Source: an uncultured Synergistales bacterium (GTDB taxonomy: Bacteria > Synergistota > Synergistia > Synergistales > Aminobacteriaceae). From it: a stretch of 43,456 bases of DNA. The stretch spans positions 1 to 43,456 of the forward strand of contig CAJOES010000003.1 of the NCBI GenBank assembly GCA_905233455.1. Reading direction: 5' to 3'. Below, one piece after another: positions 18,986 to 29,555 of this stretch. Under the pieces are notes generated by a model, which had not been told where the DNA came from, did not search any database, and was given only the letters and a program-made list of their open reading frames with translations. The translations under genes and the position numbers were made by a program. Position 1 is the first letter of the stretch. Each line of letters opens with the position of its first letter.

Positions 18986-20257
18986 TTAGCGGGTAATAGC
19001 TTCTCTTACTTCACGTGCTTTAGCAATAATCTCTTCACGGTCAAGCGTGGGATATTCTCCGTTCTTGTATACCCATCTGCCGTTAATCATAGTGCCTGCA
19101 ACATCAGCAGAACTCCCAGCATACACGATATACACAGCAAGATTCTCATCATTCACGCCGATATAGTGAGGCTTGTCGAGATCCACAAGCACCAGATCCG
19201 CAACCCAGCCTTCATGAATCATTCCCTTCTGTGCGAACCCGAAAGCCTTTGCTCCCTCATACGTAGCCATTCTCAGCACGTCCAGAGCCGAAACGCATAC
19301 AGGATTCATATTTACGCCCTTATGGAGCAGTGCCGCATATCTCATCTCGCCCCAAATGTCCAGCCTGTTATTGCTCGATGCGCCGTCAGTCCCTAACGCA
19401 ACGGAAACATCACGCTCAAGCCATGACACTAACGGCATAACACCGCTTCCGAGCTTCAGGTTGCTGCAGGGATTGTGCACAAGCGTAACGTTATCGGGAA
19501 GTGATATTGCGGGATCAAGCCATACTGCATGGGCAAGAGTCAGGTACGGCACGGATAACAGCCCGGATTCATTCAGGTATTCTTCTGCTGTCATGCCGAG
19601 ATTGTCCCGTTCGCCCTTTGTCTCCAGAAAGTGAAAATGCACACCGAGTCCGTGAGATTTTGCGGCTTCAGATATTTGCTTCATGTACTCAATCGGCACT
19701 GTGTACGGAGCATGAGGCCCCATCTGTACGGTGATCAGTCCCTCGCGCCCGTGATACTTCTCTGCAAGCTCAAGGTTGTTGGCGATTGAACGCTCAATCT
19801 TTCCCGGCTCTCCTGCAGTGATGCCCCGGCATAATCCTGCCCTCATTCCTGCACCGAGCACGGCCTCCGCAACCCTGTCCATCTCGAAATACATATCAGC
19901 AAAGCATGTCGTTCCGGTTTCGAGCATCTCAAGCATTGCCGACAGTGTACCCCAGTAAATATATTCCGGCGTTAATTTGTCCTCAACAGGCCATATCTGA
20001 GTCTGCAGCCACTCCATTAATGCAGTCTCCTCACCGAGTCCGCGCAGTAATGTCATTGCCGCATGTGTGTGGGCATTCACGAAGCCGGGAATTACTGCCA
20101 TTCTTCCGTGCCCGTAAACTATCTTGTCGGCCGTCGGTGGAGTCTGTGATACGTCAATGATTGATTCTATTCTGCCTTTCGACACGAGAAGGTGAACGCG
20201 CTCTGCCTTCTCCCGCGAACCGTCAATAATCAGTACGTCCTTAAACAGTGTAGCCAT
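18986..20257 (-). CDS. mtaD: 5-methylthioadenosine/S-adenosylhomocysteine deaminase (amidohydrolase)
   Basis: PGFVNAHTHAAMTLLRGLGEE, HFHFLETKGE, LGTDGASSNNRLD. Confidence 0.9.
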   Translation of the reverse strand: MATLFKDVLIIDGSREKAERVHLLVSKGRIESIIDVSQTPPTADKIVYGHGRMAVIPGFVNAHTHAAMTLLRGLGEETALMEWLQTQIWPVEDKLTPEYIYWGTLSAMLEMLETGTTCFADMYFEMDRVAEAVLGAGMRAGLCRGITAGEPGKIERSIANNLELAEKYHGREGLITVQMGPHAPYTVPIEYMKQISEAAKSHGLGVHFHFLETKGERDNLGMTAEEYLNESGLLSVPYLTLAHAVWLDPAISLPDNVTLVHNPCSNLKLGSGVMPLVSWLERDVSVALGTDGASSNNRLDIWGEMRYAALLHKGVNMNPVCVSALDVLRMATYEGAKAFGFAQKGMIHEGWVADLVLVDLDKPHYIGVNDENLAVYIVYAGSSADVAGTMINGRWVYKNGEYPTLDREEIIAKAREVREAITR

Positions 20258-20261
20258 TTCG

Positions 20262-21506
20262 TTACTCCTGCCAGCTCTTCATGTATTCTGTCTGCTCATC
20301 GGTCATGGTGTCAATCTCAATGCCTAATGCCGCAAGTTTGGACTCCATAACTGCCCGGTCAGCCTCTACAGGTACGGGATAAAGTCCAGGTTCAAGTTTG
20401 TGCGTGTAGACGTGCAATGCTGAAGCAAGCTGAAGGGAAAAGCTCAAGTCCATAATCTCTATGGGGTGTCCGTCCGCACATGCAAGGTTAGTGAGCCTGC
20501 CCTCGCCGAGAAGGTTAATGCGCCTTCCGTCCTTCATCACGTAAGTGTCTATGTTGTCGCGCAAATGTTCCATGTGATCCGAAAGCGCAGAAAGGTCGGG
20601 TTTGCTGATCTCAACGTCAAAGTGTCCTGCATTGCCCAGAACTACGCCGTTCTTCATTCGCATAAAGTGTTCGCGCCGTATAACGTGAATGTTTCCCGTG
20701 AGCGTCAGGAAAATATCCCCCAGCGGTGCGGCCTTCTCCATGCTCATTACGCGGAAGCCGTCCATCAGTGCCTCACATGCTTTATGCGGGTCAATCTCCG
20801 TAACGATTACGTGTGCTCCGAGTCCTGCCGCCCTCATTGCAACACCTCTTCCGCACCAGCCGTAACCGACAACTACAACGGTTTTTCCGGCAACTATCAT
20901 ATTTGTTGTGCGTATGAATCCGTCCCATACGGATTGGCCCGTGCCGTAACGGTTGTCGAATAGGTATTTGCTGAGAGCGTCATTGACATCAAGCACCGGG
21001 AATTTCAGGACTCCTTGCGCGTTCATGGCCTTCAAGCGTTTTACTCCTGAAGTTGTCTCTTCAGATGCTCCCATGATGCCGGGTATAAGGTCAGTCATTT
21101 CGGTGTGAAGGGTTGCTACAAGGTCAGCACCGTCATCTATTACTACGCTGGGCTTGTAGTTGAGGACTTTGCGGACGTTGGCGAAATATTCATCGCTAGT
21201 CATTCCCCGTTTGCTGTAGACATGCACGCCGTTCTTCGCGAGTGCGGCGCATATATCGTCCTGCGTCGAGAGAGGATTGCTCCCGCAGGCGGCTACACGT
21301 GCACCGAGCTTCTTCAGGGTAATGAGCAGGTTTGCTGTCTTGGCCTCAAGGTGAAGACATGCTGCTATTACTGCTCCCTTGAAGGGCTGTTCATTGCGGT
21401 ACTTGTTGTACAGATACTGCATTGAAGGCATATACTGCCATGCCCAGTCTATTTTTTTCTGCCCGTGATCTGCCAGGTTAATATCTTTCACTTCATAATC
21501 TGCCAT
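20262..21506 (-). CDS. ahcY: Adenosylhomocysteinase
   Basis: MADYEVKDINLADHGQKKIDWAWQYMP, GYGWCGRGVAMRAAGLGAHVIVTEIDP, LLGEGRLTNLACADGHP. Confidence 0.93.
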   Translation of the reverse strand: MADYEVKDINLADHGQKKIDWAWQYMPSMQYLYNKYRNEQPFKGAVIAACLHLEAKTANLLITLKKLGARVAACGSNPLSTQDDICAALAKNGVHVYSKRGMTSDEYFANVRKVLNYKPSVVIDDGADLVATLHTEMTDLIPGIMGASEETTSGVKRLKAMNAQGVLKFPVLDVNDALSKYLFDNRYGTGQSVWDGFIRTTNMIVAGKTVVVVGYGWCGRGVAMRAAGLGAHVIVTEIDPHKACEALMDGFRVMSMEKAAPLGDIFLTLTGNIHVIRREHFMRMKNGVVLGNAGHFDVEISKPDLSALSDHMEHLRDNIDTYVMKDGRRINLLGEGRLTNLACADGHPIEIMDLSFSLQLASALHVYTHKLEPGLYPVPVEADRAVMESKLAALGIEIDTMTDEQTEYMKSWQE

Positions 21507-21559
21507 AAAGTTTTCAGCCTCCTGTAAAGTGTATATGTTATGCAATGTCCATAGTATAG

Positions 21560-21595
21560 CAAAAACCCTCCCTAATAATTATCGAGAGGGTTATA
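21560..21595 (-). terminator. Terminator of uvrA
   Basis: Minus strand ACCCTC...GAGGGT followed by TTTTTGC. Confidence 0.65.
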
Positions 21596-21630
21596 TTAAG
21601 AGTGATTAAAATCTTACTGTTATGTTGTCA

Positions 21631-24450
21631 TCATATTACCGCGTCTTCATATTCCCGCAAAAATCTTGACGTATATCCATTGCCGCCCTTCATGACCTCT
21701 TCAGGAGTCCCGAAAGCTACAATATTTCCTCCTGCTTCTCCTCCTTCCGGCCCTAAGTCTATTATGTAGTCCGCCGACAAAAGCACGTCCAGATTATGCT
21801 CAATGAATATCACCGTGCTTCCGTTCCTGTCAATCATCCTGTGAACTATCTCTAACAGCTTCTTCACGTCCGTATAATATAATCCTGTTGTAGGTTCATC
21901 GAGCAGATACAGAGTCCTTCCGCCGAACTTCTTCGACAGCTCTTTAGACAGCTTGACCCTCTGAGCCTCTCCTCCCGACAGAGTCAGCGCAGACTGCCCA
22001 AGATGTATATAGCCTAATCCTGCGTCCTGAATCACTTTCAGCTTTAAGGCAATTCTCGTGATGCTCCCGAAGAACTCTGCAGCCTCATCGACGGTCATAG
22101 CCAGAACGTCCGCAATATTCTTCCCCTTGAAGCGAACTTCTAACGTCTCATGATTGTAGCGGGTTCCTCCGCAGACCTCACAGTCAGAATATATGTCCGG
22201 CAGGAACAGCATAGATGTCCGCACACTGCCCGCCCCGCCGCAAGCCTCACAGCGTCCGCCCTTCATGTTGAAGCTGAAACGCCCCGGTGTGTAGCCTCGT
22301 ATCCTGGCCTCCGGAAGCCCCGCGAAAAATTCACGTATCAGCGAGAAGACTCCGGTATATGTTGCAGGGTTTGAGCGCGGAGTCCTGCCTATAGGACTCT
22401 GATCTACCAGAACGATATTATCGAACGCTTCAGCACCCTCAATACTGCGGAACTTTCCGGGACGCTCCCTGTAATCACGGTCCAGCATTCTGCGCAGTCC
22501 CCGGTACAGCACATCATACAGGAAGCTGCTTTTGCCCGAACCTGATACGCCAGATATGCACGAGAACACGCCGACAGGTATATTCACGTCAATATTCTTG
22601 AGGTTGTTGTGTGATGCACCCTTCACCGTAAGCCAGCCTGCCGGAGTCCTGCGTGAGCCGCGCATTACGATTCCGGTTGCCTCACCGCGCAAATATCTTC
22701 CCGTCCTGCCGTCAGTCTTGAGCACGTCATCATAGCTCCCGGCATAAAGTATCTCCCCGCCATTCTCACCGGCATCCGGGCCAAGCTCTATGAGTTCATC
22801 TGCCGCCTGCATGGTCTCACGGTCATGCTCAACTACTACTACGGTGTTGCCGAGCTCGCGAATGGATTTCAGGGAACGTATCAGCTTCTCCGTGTCGCGT
22901 GAATGAAGCCCGATCGTAGGCTCGTCCAATACATACAGCACGCCGCTTAGGTTTGAGCCGATCTGTGTTGCGAGTCTGATTCTCTGGCTCTCTCCGCCCG
23001 AAAGCGTATCAGCCCTCCGGAGCAATGACAGATAACCGACTCCGACATCAGCGAGAAATTCAAGACGCTTCATTATTTCCGTCATGACCTGCTCAACTAT
23101 TGCGGACTCACTTTTCGACAGCGTAAAACCCTTCATGACCTGCAAAAGTTTTTCCACCGGCATAACAAGCAATTCACCTATACCGTAACCTGAAACCTTT
23201 ACGTTCAATGCCTCCTGCCTTAACCTTAAGCCTTTACACGTCTTGCATATATCTTCCTCCTTATATAATGCAACCTCATCAACAACATTTTCATTCTCCG
23301 CAAAATACTTCAGCTTTGCTTCAAGCCATCCTGCAACCCCCTCATACCGTCCCATATAAGGCCGTGCAATGCCTTTCTCATCAAATATCATGGGCATACG
23401 TTCATCCCCTGAACCGTTCCATATGAAGTCCTGAACTTCCGGTGAAAGCTCCTTATACGGCACTGACAAATCCCAGCCGTGTTTTTGCGCAAACATATTC
23501 AGCTTCTCGATAGTGTGCGGCTTGGTCTTCCAGGGTATAACTGCACCGTCAAGCACCGAGCGTTCCGGATCAATCGCTAATTCACGGGAAAAATGCTCAT
23601 GGCTTCCGAGTCCTCCGCAGTCAGGACATGCACCGAGAGGGTTGTTGAACGAGAACAATCTCGGCTCAATCTTCGGCATACTGATCTCACAGTCCGGGCA
23701 TGAATAATTCTCTGTCATGGTGTATTCTGCTTTCCCTTCCGGAGCAATCACTACATATCCCCCTGACAGCTTTAGCGCGGCTTCTATGCTCTCGGCGAGT
23801 CTGCTTCTTCTGTCTGCTGAAACTTTAAGCCTGTCTATAACTATTTCTATGTTGTGTTTTTTCTTCTTGTCTAAGCTAATTTCTTCCTCAAGGTAATAAA
23901 CAGTCCCGTCAACCCTTGCCCGTGTGTATCCTTTCTCGCGTGTCTGGCTGAATAAGTTTTTGAACTCTCCCTTTTTGCTGCGTGCCATAGGTGAAAGTAT
24001 CTCTATGCGCAGATCATTTTCCTGCTCCAGAATATAATTCAGTATCTCGTCGATTGAATGACGGTGCACAGGTTTTCCGCATTTCGGGCAGTGTGGAATG
24101 CCTATGCGCCCGTATAACAGCCTGAAGTAGTCGTATATCTCCGTAACAGTTCCGACGGTTGAGCGTGGATTATGGCCTGTTCCCTTCTGTTCAATCGATA
24201 TTGCCGGAGATAGTCCGGAGATCTCATCAACGTCCGGCTTCTTCTGGACACCGAGAAACTGACGTGCATACGCTGAAAGGCTCTCTACGTATCTGCGCTG
24301 GCCTTCTGCGTAAAGCGTGTCGAATGCAAGTGATGATTTCCCTGATCCTGAAGGGCCGGTTATGACAATTAATTTTCCGCGTGGTATATCTAAGCTGACG
24401 TTCTTTAGGTTATGCTCGCGTGCTCCTCTGATTGAAATTTTATCGTTCAA
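21631..24450 (-). CDS. uvrA: Excinuclease ABC subunit A
   Basis: 939 aa; duplicated ABC modules with [16 protein letters not shown] and [15 protein letters not shown]; zinc-finger CxxC motifs. Confidence 0.97.
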   Translation of the reverse strand: MNDKISIRGAREHNLKNVSLDIPRGKLIVITGPSGSGKSSLAFDTLYAEGQRRYVESLSAYARQFLGVQKKPDVDEISGLSPAISIEQKGTGHNPRSTVGTVTEIYDYFRLLYGRIGIPHCPKCGKPVHRHSIDEILNYILEQENDLRIEILSPMARSKKGEFKNLFSQTREKGYTRARVDGTVYYLEEEISLDKKKKHNIEIVIDRLKVSADRRSRLAESIEAALKLSGGYVVIAPEGKAEYTMTENYSCPDCEISMPKIEPRLFSFNNPLGACPDCGGLGSHEHFSRELAIDPERSVLDGAVIPWKTKPHTIEKLNMFAQKHGWDLSVPYKELSPEVQDFIWNGSGDERMPMIFDEKGIARPYMGRYEGVAGWLEAKLKYFAENENVVDEVALYKEEDICKTCKGLRLRQEALNVKVSGYGIGELLVMPVEKLLQVMKGFTLSKSESAIVEQVMTEIMKRLEFLADVGVGYLSLLRRADTLSGGESQRIRLATQIGSNLSGVLYVLDEPTIGLHSRDTEKLIRSLKSIRELGNTVVVVEHDRETMQAADELIELGPDAGENGGEILYAGSYDDVLKTDGRTGRYLRGEATGIVMRGSRRTPAGWLTVKGASHNNLKNIDVNIPVGVFSCISGVSGSGKSSFLYDVLYRGLRRMLDRDYRERPGKFRSIEGAEAFDNIVLVDQSPIGRTPRSNPATYTGVFSLIREFFAGLPEARIRGYTPGRFSFNMKGGRCEACGGAGSVRTSMLFLPDIYSDCEVCGGTRYNHETLEVRFKGKNIADVLAMTVDEAAEFFGSITRIALKLKVIQDAGLGYIHLGQSALTLSGGEAQRVKLSKELSKKFGGRTLYLLDEPTTGLYYTDVKKLLEIVHRMIDRNGSTVIFIEHNLDVLLSADYIIDLGPEGGEAGGNIVAFGTPEEVMKGGNGYTSRFLREYEDAVI

Positions 24451-24504
24451 GTAATTATTCTCTCCTTCCTGTTCTCAAAGTCATAAATATAGCACCAAAA
24501 GCCA

Positions 24505-24545
24505 TAAAGAAAGAGCCGCCCGGAAAGTGGACGACTCTTTTTATA
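24505..24545 (-). terminator. Terminator of the pilin gene
   Basis: Minus strand GAGTCGTCC-ACTTTCC-GGGCGGCTC followed by TTTCTTT. Confidence 0.6.
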
Positions 24546-24587
24546 TTGGTTGGCTGTAGGTTTTAAGCTGTTTTCATAAGCAACAGA

Positions 24588-25010
24588 TTATTTCACTGGC
24601 ATAGTTGCTACGCCAGAATCAGTATCAATAGTGATTCCGAGCTTACTGCCTGCACTGGAAATTGCAGTACCAAGCGTAGTGGCATTTGCACCATAAGTAT
24701 ACTGTGCCTGCCATACACCATCATCACTTGTCATCGTATAGTCCCTAAGCAGACCCACTGATTCAGGGCCGACATAATCTTTAGATGCCGTATCCTTAAA
24801 ATAAACCCAAGTGGGTCCTTCATCAGAACTGGCTGCTTCATACATTATTACTGCAGTCCTTACCATCTTGAAGCCTGATATTATGGCTGAGGCTTTCGCT
24901 TTGGTTGCTGAATCACCAGCGGATAATGTCATCATCGTGGCGAGTACTCCTATTATTGCAACAACAATCAGTAATTCTACTAACGTGAATCCTTTGCGCA
25001 TTTTCCTCAT
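24588..25010 (-). CDS. Type IV pilin/pseudopilin-like protein
   Basis: KGFTLVELLIVVAIIGVLATMM prepilin peptidase and N-methylation motif; 140 aa. Confidence 0.9.
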   Translation of the reverse strand: MRKMRKGFTLVELLIVVAIIGVLATMMTLSAGDSATKAKASAIISGFKMVRTAVIMYEAASSDEGPTWVYFKDTASKDYVGPESVGLLRDYTMTSDDGVWQAQYTYGANATTLGTAISSAGSKLGITIDTDSGVATMPVK

Positions 25011-25288
25011 TATTTACATCCTCCTGTAAATTTAGTTGTTCATTGGGTTTTATCCCGTCCCATACCTACAACCAACAACGCAAAAAAATTATTTCCCTGC
25101 ACAAAACAATTCACGCCTAAAACGCCATGTGATATAATAACCACAGACAAGGGGTCTAATTGTTATTGTGCATATTCTTTTCAACGAGAAACATTATAGC
25201 ATAAATCCTTGTCTTTTTCTTCTGCCTTATCTTAATTTTTCCGGAAAGATTTTTTTGAATAGTAATTTGAGTTTGCGGTTAATCATTG

Positions 25289-26578
25289 CTATATTTTACT
25301 ACGATGTTCTGCTTTCCACTTCCTGATATTCTCTAACCTGTTCTTATAGCGTCCCTCTGCTCCCTGTTCCGTAGGCTTGTAGTATTCCCGTCCTTCAAGC
25401 GATTCCGGAAGGCAGGTCATAGCCGTAATCTTTTCGTCGAAATCATGTGCATACTGATAGCCTTTCCCGTACTCCAATTCGCGCATTAACCTTGTCGGTG
25501 CATTCCGGATATGCAGGGGCACAGGCTCGGCGAGGGTATTCACTGCGTCATCACGTGCGGCATTATAGGCCGTGTAGAGTGCGTTGCTCTTGGGTGCAAC
25601 CGACATGTGAACTACTGCCTGTGTGAGGTGCACTGAGCATTCCGGCATTCCCAGAAAATGACAGGCATGATACGCAGATACGGCCATAGTGAGCGCGTTC
25701 GGATCAGCCAGCCCGACATCCTCGCTCGCGAATCGTACAACACGACGTGCAATATACAGCGGGTCTTCTCCTGCTTCAAGCATTCGTGCAAGCCAGTATA
25801 CCGCCGCATCAGGGTCTGAATTCCTCATGGACTTGTGCAGGGCTGAAATCAGGTTATAGTGTTCCTCGCCGTTCTTGTCGTACAGCAGGGATTTCCGGGA
25901 GGTGCACTGCGCAAGAATTTCGGGCGTTATCGTGCCGTCAGAATTTACCGCCATCATCTCCAGCAAAGACAGTGCAGAACGGGCATCACCGTTAGAGAAG
26001 TTTGCGACTGCCGAAAGAATATCATCACCTGCAGATACATTCAGGACACTCAAAGCACGTTTCAGGAGCTTCACAATATCACCTGAACCTAAAGCCTTAA
26101 GCACAAATACTTTGCACCGGGACAATAACGCGCTGTTCACCTCAAATGAAGGGTTCTCCGTAGTTGCGCCGATGAGTATAATGCTCCCCTTCTCGACGAA
26201 AGGCAGGAATGCGTCCTGCTGTGCCTTGTTGAAGCGGTGAATCTCGTCAACAAACACTATCGTACGTCCTCCGAAATTCCTGTTTGCTTCAGCCTGTTTC
26301 ATGACCTCCCGAATTTCCTTTATGCCGCTGGTTACTGCGGAAAAGTTGATGAAGTGTGCGTGTGTCTTCCCGGCGATTATGCTGGCTAATGTCGTCTTCC
26401 CGACTCCCGGAGGCCCCCAGAATATCATTGACGGTATCCTGTCGCTGTCGATTATACTGCGCAGAATCTTTCCGGGTGCTATAAGGTGTTCCTGCCCGGC
26501 GAAGTCCTCTAATGTCTTGGGACGCATCCGGGCAGCTAATGGCTCATTCTCTGTGCTGGCGAAAAGTGATGATGTCAT
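25289..26578 (-). CDS. rarA: Replication-associated recombination protein A (MgsA/RarA AAA+ ATPase)
   Basis: MRPKTLEDFAGQEHLIAPGK, GPPGVGKTTLA, FVDEIHRFNKAQQDAFLP. Confidence 0.95.
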   Translation of the reverse strand: MTSSLFASTENEPLAARMRPKTLEDFAGQEHLIAPGKILRSIIDSDRIPSMIFWGPPGVGKTTLASIIAGKTHAHFINFSAVTSGIKEIREVMKQAEANRNFGGRTIVFVDEIHRFNKAQQDAFLPFVEKGSIILIGATTENPSFEVNSALLSRCKVFVLKALGSGDIVKLLKRALSVLNVSAGDDILSAVANFSNGDARSALSLLEMMAVNSDGTITPEILAQCTSRKSLLYDKNGEEHYNLISALHKSMRNSDPDAAVYWLARMLEAGEDPLYIARRVVRFASEDVGLADPNALTMAVSAYHACHFLGMPECSVHLTQAVVHMSVAPKSNALYTAYNAARDDAVNTLAEPVPLHIRNAPTRLMRELEYGKGYQYAHDFDEKITAMTCLPESLEGREYYKPTEQGAEGRYKNRLENIRKWKAEHRSKI

Positions 26579-28350
26579 GACAGCTCAAACGCTCCGGTGT
26601 ACAGCCTGTAATACTGTCCTCTAAGTCGTATCAATTCCTCATGAGTCCCCCGCTCTATGATCTCCCCGTGCTCCATCACAAGAATCAGATCCGAATTTCT
26701 CACGGTCGAAAGCCTGTGCGCAATCACAAAAACCGTCCTTCCCTTCATCAGTGCGTCCATTCCCCGCTGAACTAATGCCTCTGTACGTGTATCTATTGAG
26801 CTTGTAGCCTCGTCGAGAATCATCACTACAGGATTCGCCGCCGCCGCACGCGCAATAGCTATGAGCTGCTTTTGCCCCTGTGAGAGATTCGCGCCGTTGC
26901 CCGTAAGGTGTGTGCTGTAACCTTCAGGGAGTCTCCGTATGAACTCATCAGCACCGACAAGCCTTGCCGCCGCAATGCACTCATCATCAGTCGCATCAAG
27001 TTTCCCGTACCGTATGTTCTCCAGCACCGTCCCCGTGAACAGGTTGGTATCCTGAAGCACGATCCCCAGATTCCTGCGCAGTGATGATTTCTTCGCGTCA
27101 AGTATATTCACGCCGTCATAGAGTATCTCGCCCGCCTGAACGTCATAGAATCTCGGTATCAGATTCGCTATCGTCGTCTTGCCTGCTCCCGTTGATCCTA
27201 CAAGCGCGGTCTTCTGCCCGGGCTTGGCCGTCAGGGTTATGTCTTTCAGCACAAGCCTATCTGGAGTGTAGCCGAAATCTACGTGCCTGAACTCTATGCT
27301 CCCTTCTGCTTGTGTGCTGTCTATGGCGGCAGTTCCCGAATCATCTTCGGGCTGTGAGTCTGTAAGCTCGAATATCCTTCCGACACCTGCAAGTCCTGAC
27401 ACTATAGCGTTTAACTGCATGGACAGCATATTTATGCTCATGGCAAACTGTTTCGTCATGTTCAGGAACGGGATAGCAACACTAATACTCATGGGCAGAC
27501 CAGAAATGCTCACGTTCGGAACTCCTGAAAGTATCAGTATTCCTCCCGACAACGCAGTTACTACATAAAGAATGTTCCCTATGTTGTTCAGGATAGGGCC
27601 AAGAGTGTTGGCTCTCTTGTTTGCCTTGCTGGCTTCCGCAAAAAGTTCTTCATTTATCCTGCTGAACTCTTCAATGCTCTCTTTCTCACGGCAAAATACT
27701 TTTACCACCTTCTGACCGTTCATCATCTCCTCCGCAAAGCCTTCAAGTATTCCTGTGTTCTTCTGCTGCCTGCGGAAATTCCGTGCTGACCGGCCGCCGA
27801 CTCTCTTCGTTACTACCGACATAACAACTATTCCCGCTATAGTTACCAGAGTAAGCCACAGGGAGAAATACAGCATGATAGAGAGAATTGCAACCAGCGT
27901 GATTGAAGCCGTAAGCATCATGGGCACTGCCTGAGAGATCATCTGACGCAGTGAATCTACGTCGTTGGTGTAATGGCTCATGATGTCTCCGTGTGCGTTG
28001 GTGTCGAAAAATTTTACGGGCAGGTTCTGCATACGGTCAAACATCTTCCTGCGTAGTCTCACTAACACTCCCTGCGTTATCTCTGCCCCTAACTGTCCGT
28101 TGAGGAATGCTCCTGACAACGACAGAAAATAGAATCCCAGCAGAACAGCCAACAGCCTCACTACCTGAGAGCTTATATCGGCCCATGAAGAAGAAGCCCC
28201 GGATAACTCTATCAGGGCAATAATCTTCTGTATGAATATCGAAGGCACGGTGTTAATGGCGGCGCAAAAGAGTATAAGGAAGATTTCAGCGGGAAGTTTT
28301 ACGGGATAGAAAGAAAAAATTTCGCGTATCAGTCTCACAAGGTTCTTCAT
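26575..28350 (-). CDS. ABC exporter, fused membrane/ATPase (MsbA/LmrA-like)
   Basis: 591 aa; TM domain, GSTGAGKTTIANLIPRFYD, LSQGQKQLIAIARA, MILDEATSSIDTRTE. Confidence 0.92.
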   Translation of the reverse strand: MKNLVRLIREIFSFYPVKLPAEIFLILFCAAINTVPSIFIQKIIALIELSGASSSWADISSQVVRLLAVLLGFYFLSLSGAFLNGQLGAEITQGVLVRLRRKMFDRMQNLPVKFFDTNAHGDIMSHYTNDVDSLRQMISQAVPMMLTASITLVAILSIMLYFSLWLTLVTIAGIVVMSVVTKRVGGRSARNFRRQQKNTGILEGFAEEMMNGQKVVKVFCREKESIEEFSRINEELFAEASKANKRANTLGPILNNIGNILYVVTALSGGILILSGVPNVSISGLPMSISVAIPFLNMTKQFAMSINMLSMQLNAIVSGLAGVGRIFELTDSQPEDDSGTAAIDSTQAEGSIEFRHVDFGYTPDRLVLKDITLTAKPGQKTALVGSTGAGKTTIANLIPRFYDVQAGEILYDGVNILDAKKSSLRRNLGIVLQDTNLFTGTVLENIRYGKLDATDDECIAAARLVGADEFIRRLPEGYSTHLTGNGANLSQGQKQLIAIARAAAANPVVMILDEATSSIDTRTEALVQRGMDALMKGRTVFVIAHRLSTVRNSDLILVMEHGEIIERGTHEELIRLRGQYYRLYTGAFELS

Positions 28351-29555
28351 GGATCAAACGGCTCTAAGCTCCTTCGTAATATTCCGTGCATTTCGGCGAT
28401 GGCAATGCCATAATTCACGATCGGCACTCCTGCAAGTTTAGCACCTTCAAGCCGTGAACGCATAGCCTGTTCATTGAGCATACATCCTCCGCAGTGCACA
28501 ATAAGGCTGTATTGCTTCAGGTCTTCAGGGTCAGGGAACTCACCGCCTGACGTGAACGCAAATTCCGGCTCTGAATGCGAGAATGCTTTTATCCATGCGG
28601 GCATTTTCTCCGTCCCTATGTCCCCGCACTGCCTGTGATGCGTACACCCTTCCGATATTAATACCTTGTCGCCGTCCTTTAGGCATGACAGCTTATCCGC
28701 CCCCTGCACTAATGCCTTCAGGTCTCCTTTGTACCGTGCGAACAGAATCGAGAATGACGTTAGCATTATGTCTTTCGGGACTATTGCGTCAGCCTTCCCG
28801 AACACCTGAGAGTCCGTGATGACTATTCGGGGCTTGGCCGTGAGTGCAGAGAGTACATGCGGCAGTTCATTCACCTGACACATGAACGCCGAACACTGCG
28901 CGTCGAGTATATCGCGTATGGTCTGCTGCTGGGGAAGTATCAGCCTTCCTTTAGGTGCTGCCTTGTCGACAGGAATAACCAGAATCACAATATCCCCTGC
29001 CGTAAGCAGATCCGCAACAAGCCTTTTGCTGTTCTCCCTGCGTTTTGCGATTGAGGCTATCCTCTCCTTGAGTTCGTTCACGTTCTCGCCGGTCAGGGCA
29101 CTGACATACAGCGCATTATTGTCCGGCCTTGACACGAGCATATCTGCCTTGTTGTGCGCAACGATATACGGCAGATTACGTTCCGCAAACACATTCAGCA
29201 GATCCCGTTCCGACTGCGTGAAGTCCTGCCCCGAATCATGCACCAATACAGCAACATCACACCCTGCAAGAACCTGATGCGTGCGTTTCACCCGGAGTTC
29301 TCCCAGTGTCCCTTCATCGTCGAGTCCCGGAGTATCCACTATCACTACCGGGCCGATCGGTAACAGCTCCATAGCTTTCCGAACAGGGTCGGTAGTCGTG
29401 CCCTTAATGTCAGACACGACCGCCAAATCCTGACCTGTTACGGCGTTGACGAGGGAGGATTTTCCCGCATTGCGCAGGCCGAAGAATGCTATGTGTATGC
29501 GTTCTCCTGAAGGCGTATCATTGAGGCTAGAACCTGAAGTCCCGTTTGTTGTCAT
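28347..29555 (-). CDS. hydF: [FeFe] hydrogenase H-cluster maturation GTPase HydF
   Basis: GLRNAGKSSLVNAVTGQDLAVVSDIKGTTTDPVRKAMELLPIGPVVIVDTPG; C-terminal CTHHRQCGDIG and HCGGCMLN cluster motifs. Confidence 0.95.
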   Translation of the reverse strand: MTTNGTSGSSLNDTPSGERIHIAFFGLRNAGKSSLVNAVTGQDLAVVSDIKGTTTDPVRKAMELLPIGPVVIVDTPGLDDEGTLGELRVKRTHQVLAGCDVAVLVHDSGQDFTQSERDLLNVFAERNLPYIVAHNKADMLVSRPDNNALYVSALTGENVNELKERIASIAKRRENSKRLVADLLTAGDIVILVIPVDKAAPKGRLILPQQQTIRDILDAQCSAFMCQVNELPHVLSALTAKPRIVITDSQVFGKADAIVPKDIMLTSFSILFARYKGDLKALVQGADKLSCLKDGDKVLISEGCTHHRQCGDIGTEKMPAWIKAFSHSEPEFAFTSGGEFPDPEDLKQYSLIVHCGGCMLNEQAMRSRLEGAKLAGVPIVNYGIAIAEMHGILRRSLEPFDP

